DNA of 14,118 nucleotides from the NCBI GenBank assembly GCA_013329575.1, contig DUJX01000158.1, positions 3,060 to 17,177 of the forward strand, written 5' to 3'. Position 1 is the stretch's first letter; each line of letters opens with the position of its first letter. Shown piece after piece: positions 13,219 to 14,118 of this stretch. The position numbers were made by a program, and so were the translations under genes. Origin of the DNA: Halobacteria archaeon (GTDB lineage Archaea; Halobacteriota; Methanoliparia; Methanoliparales; Methanoliparaceae). Below the pieces are notes generated by a model, which was given only the letters and a program-made list of their open reading frames with translations, was not told where the DNA came from and did not search any database.

Positions 13219-14118
13219 ATGAAAAAGATTGATCAGATGAAATTAAAGAAGAATATGAGCATAGGAGAGTTTGTAAGTTGTTTTGAGAACACTGCGTTCA
13301 ATTCTAGACGATTGGCAAGTGCTGTGGATATATACGAAGAGATGATCAACCAGAACGCAGAAAAATTTTTTGGTCTGGCCGGAGCAATGATTCCTGCCGG
13401 GATGCGACAGATTATAATCGATATGATAGAAAGAGAATGGATAGACGTTCTTGTAACTACAGGAGCAAATCTGACGCATGATCTTATAGAAGCATTCGGT
13501 TATCATCATTATATAGATATACCAGATTCTCTCGGTCTATCAAACTTTGAATTTGATCCGACCAAAGGCGGTAACGAGATGGAAAATAAACCAATATCCG
13601 ATTCAGATCTGCGAGATAAAGGAATAAGTAGGATATATGACGTGTTTATCACTAACGACGCATTTATAAACTTAGAAAAAAATTTATGGGAGATTTTTGA
13701 CGATATTGGAGAAAGAGGGAGTATTTCAATAAGCAACCTTATCAAAGAGGTTGGTGCCCGCGTAAACGATAAAAATTCTATAATAGGCAAGGCTTATGAG
13801 AAGAATGTTCCTATATTCTGCCCTGCATTGGCCGACTCGATCTTTGGGTTACAGGCATGGATGTATGGTCAAACACACAATCTTAAAGTGGGCGCATTCA
13901 ACGATCTGAACGATTTAACCGATATATGTTTTGAATCGGATAAAAACGGAGTCTTGATAGTCGGTGGAGGTGTGCCTAAAAATTTTATATTCCAAACTAT
14001 GCTGTTAAAGCCGGATAGCGGGTTCGATTATGCTATACAGATAACAATGGATAGACCAGAGACGGGCGGGTTGTCTGGTGCAACACTCGAAGAGGCAGTC
14101 TCTTGGGGCAAGATTAAA
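13219..14118 (+). CDS. Deoxyhypusine synthase family protein, 3' end beyond the window
   Basis: The frame runs from ATG 13219 to the window edge (300 codons, no stop). The family's NAD-dependent enzymes transfer an aminobutyl group from spermidine; deoxyhypusine synthase puts it on a lysine of initiation factor aIF5A. Evidence: FGLAGAMIPAGMR (about 55-67), VTTGANLTHDLIEAFG for NAD binding, PIFCPALADS, GVLIVGGGVPKNFIFQ, QITMDRPETGGLSGA, and SWGKI, whose lysine (K298) matches the catalytic lysine of human deoxyhypusine synthase (K329). About 30-50 residues are missing at the end. The family also contains polyamine enzymes such as homospermidine synthase, and some archaea carry two paralogues, so the substrate is not certain. 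The upstream codons MKKIDQMKLKKN offer a second possible start. Confidence 0.88.
   Translation, partial: MKKIDQMKLKKNMSIGEFVSCFENTAFNSRRLASAVDIYEEMINQNAEKFFGLAGAMIPAGMRQIIIDMIEREWIDVLVTTGANLTHDLIEAFGYHHYIDIPDSLGLSNFEFDPTKGGNEMENKPISDSDLRDKGISRIYDVFITNDAFINLEKNLWEIFDDIGERGSISISNLIKEVGARVNDKNSIIGKAYEKNVPIFCPALADSIFGLQAWMYGQTHNLKVGAFNDLNDLTDICFESDKNGVLIVGGGVPKNFIFQTMLLKPDSGFDYAIQITMDRPETGGLSGATLEEAVSWGKIK

Noticed and set aside
1..14118. Search for CRISPR arrays, insertion sequences, tRNA or rRNA genes, defence or toxin-antitoxin genes.
   Set aside because: No regularly spaced repeats, terminal inverted repeats, transposase, integrase or structured RNA gene could be seen on reading both strands. 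Only short repeats were found.

Overview
The window is a stretch of archaeal chromosome with no sign of a mobile element, RNA gene or CRISPR array. Archaeal markers are ribosomal protein S8e, a deoxyhypusine synthase family protein, the small subunit of archaeal phosphomevalonate dehydratase (DUF126), a CofD-type enzyme of coenzyme F420 synthesis, and AT-rich TATA elements 25-35 bp before several start codons. F420, tetrapyrrole synthesis up to precorrin-2 and a bactofilin-like protein would suit a methanogen-related euryarchaeote, but the window alone does not fix the lineage. Base composition is AT-rich throughout, with very AT-rich intergenic stretches.

Left part (1-6410). The 3' end of cofD meets pncB (nicotinate phosphoribosyltransferase) tail to tail with a 17-bp overlap. 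pncB and a nitroreductase-family gene are divergent around a shared promoter region. The minus-strand operon hemL-hemC-cobA follows, in pathway order and with overlapping ends. It covers three steps of tetrapyrrole synthesis: glutamate semialdehyde to aminolevulinate, porphobilinogen to hydroxymethylbilane, and uroporphyrinogen III to precorrin-2. hemA, hemB and hemD are not in the window. A bactofilin-like protein on the same strand has two repetitive beta-rich halves separated by a hydrophobic segment and an acidic linker.

Right part (6640-14118). All genes are on the plus strand, mostly as single units with their own promoters: ilvE, ahcY, rps8e, an adenosine-specific kinase family gene, a 47-residue YHS-domain gene, the DUF126 subunit, a site-2 protease-like membrane metalloprotease, an unrecognised exported or membrane-anchored protein, and the 5' part of a deoxyhypusine synthase family gene that runs off the window just past its catalytic lysine. 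AhcY releases adenosine (or inosine in some archaea) from S-adenosylhomocysteine, and the adenosine-specific kinase family gene lies 0.7 kb away, so the two may serve one salvage route.

Most of the content is core metabolism. I found no clear new system. The points most worth a second look are small: perfect dyads in the rps8e and ilvE promoter or leader regions, a dyad between pncB and the nitroreductase gene, the architecture of the bactofilin-like protein, apparent loss of zinc-knuckle cysteines in PncB, a charged insertion in the protease, and several short tandem duplications in intergenic DNA.
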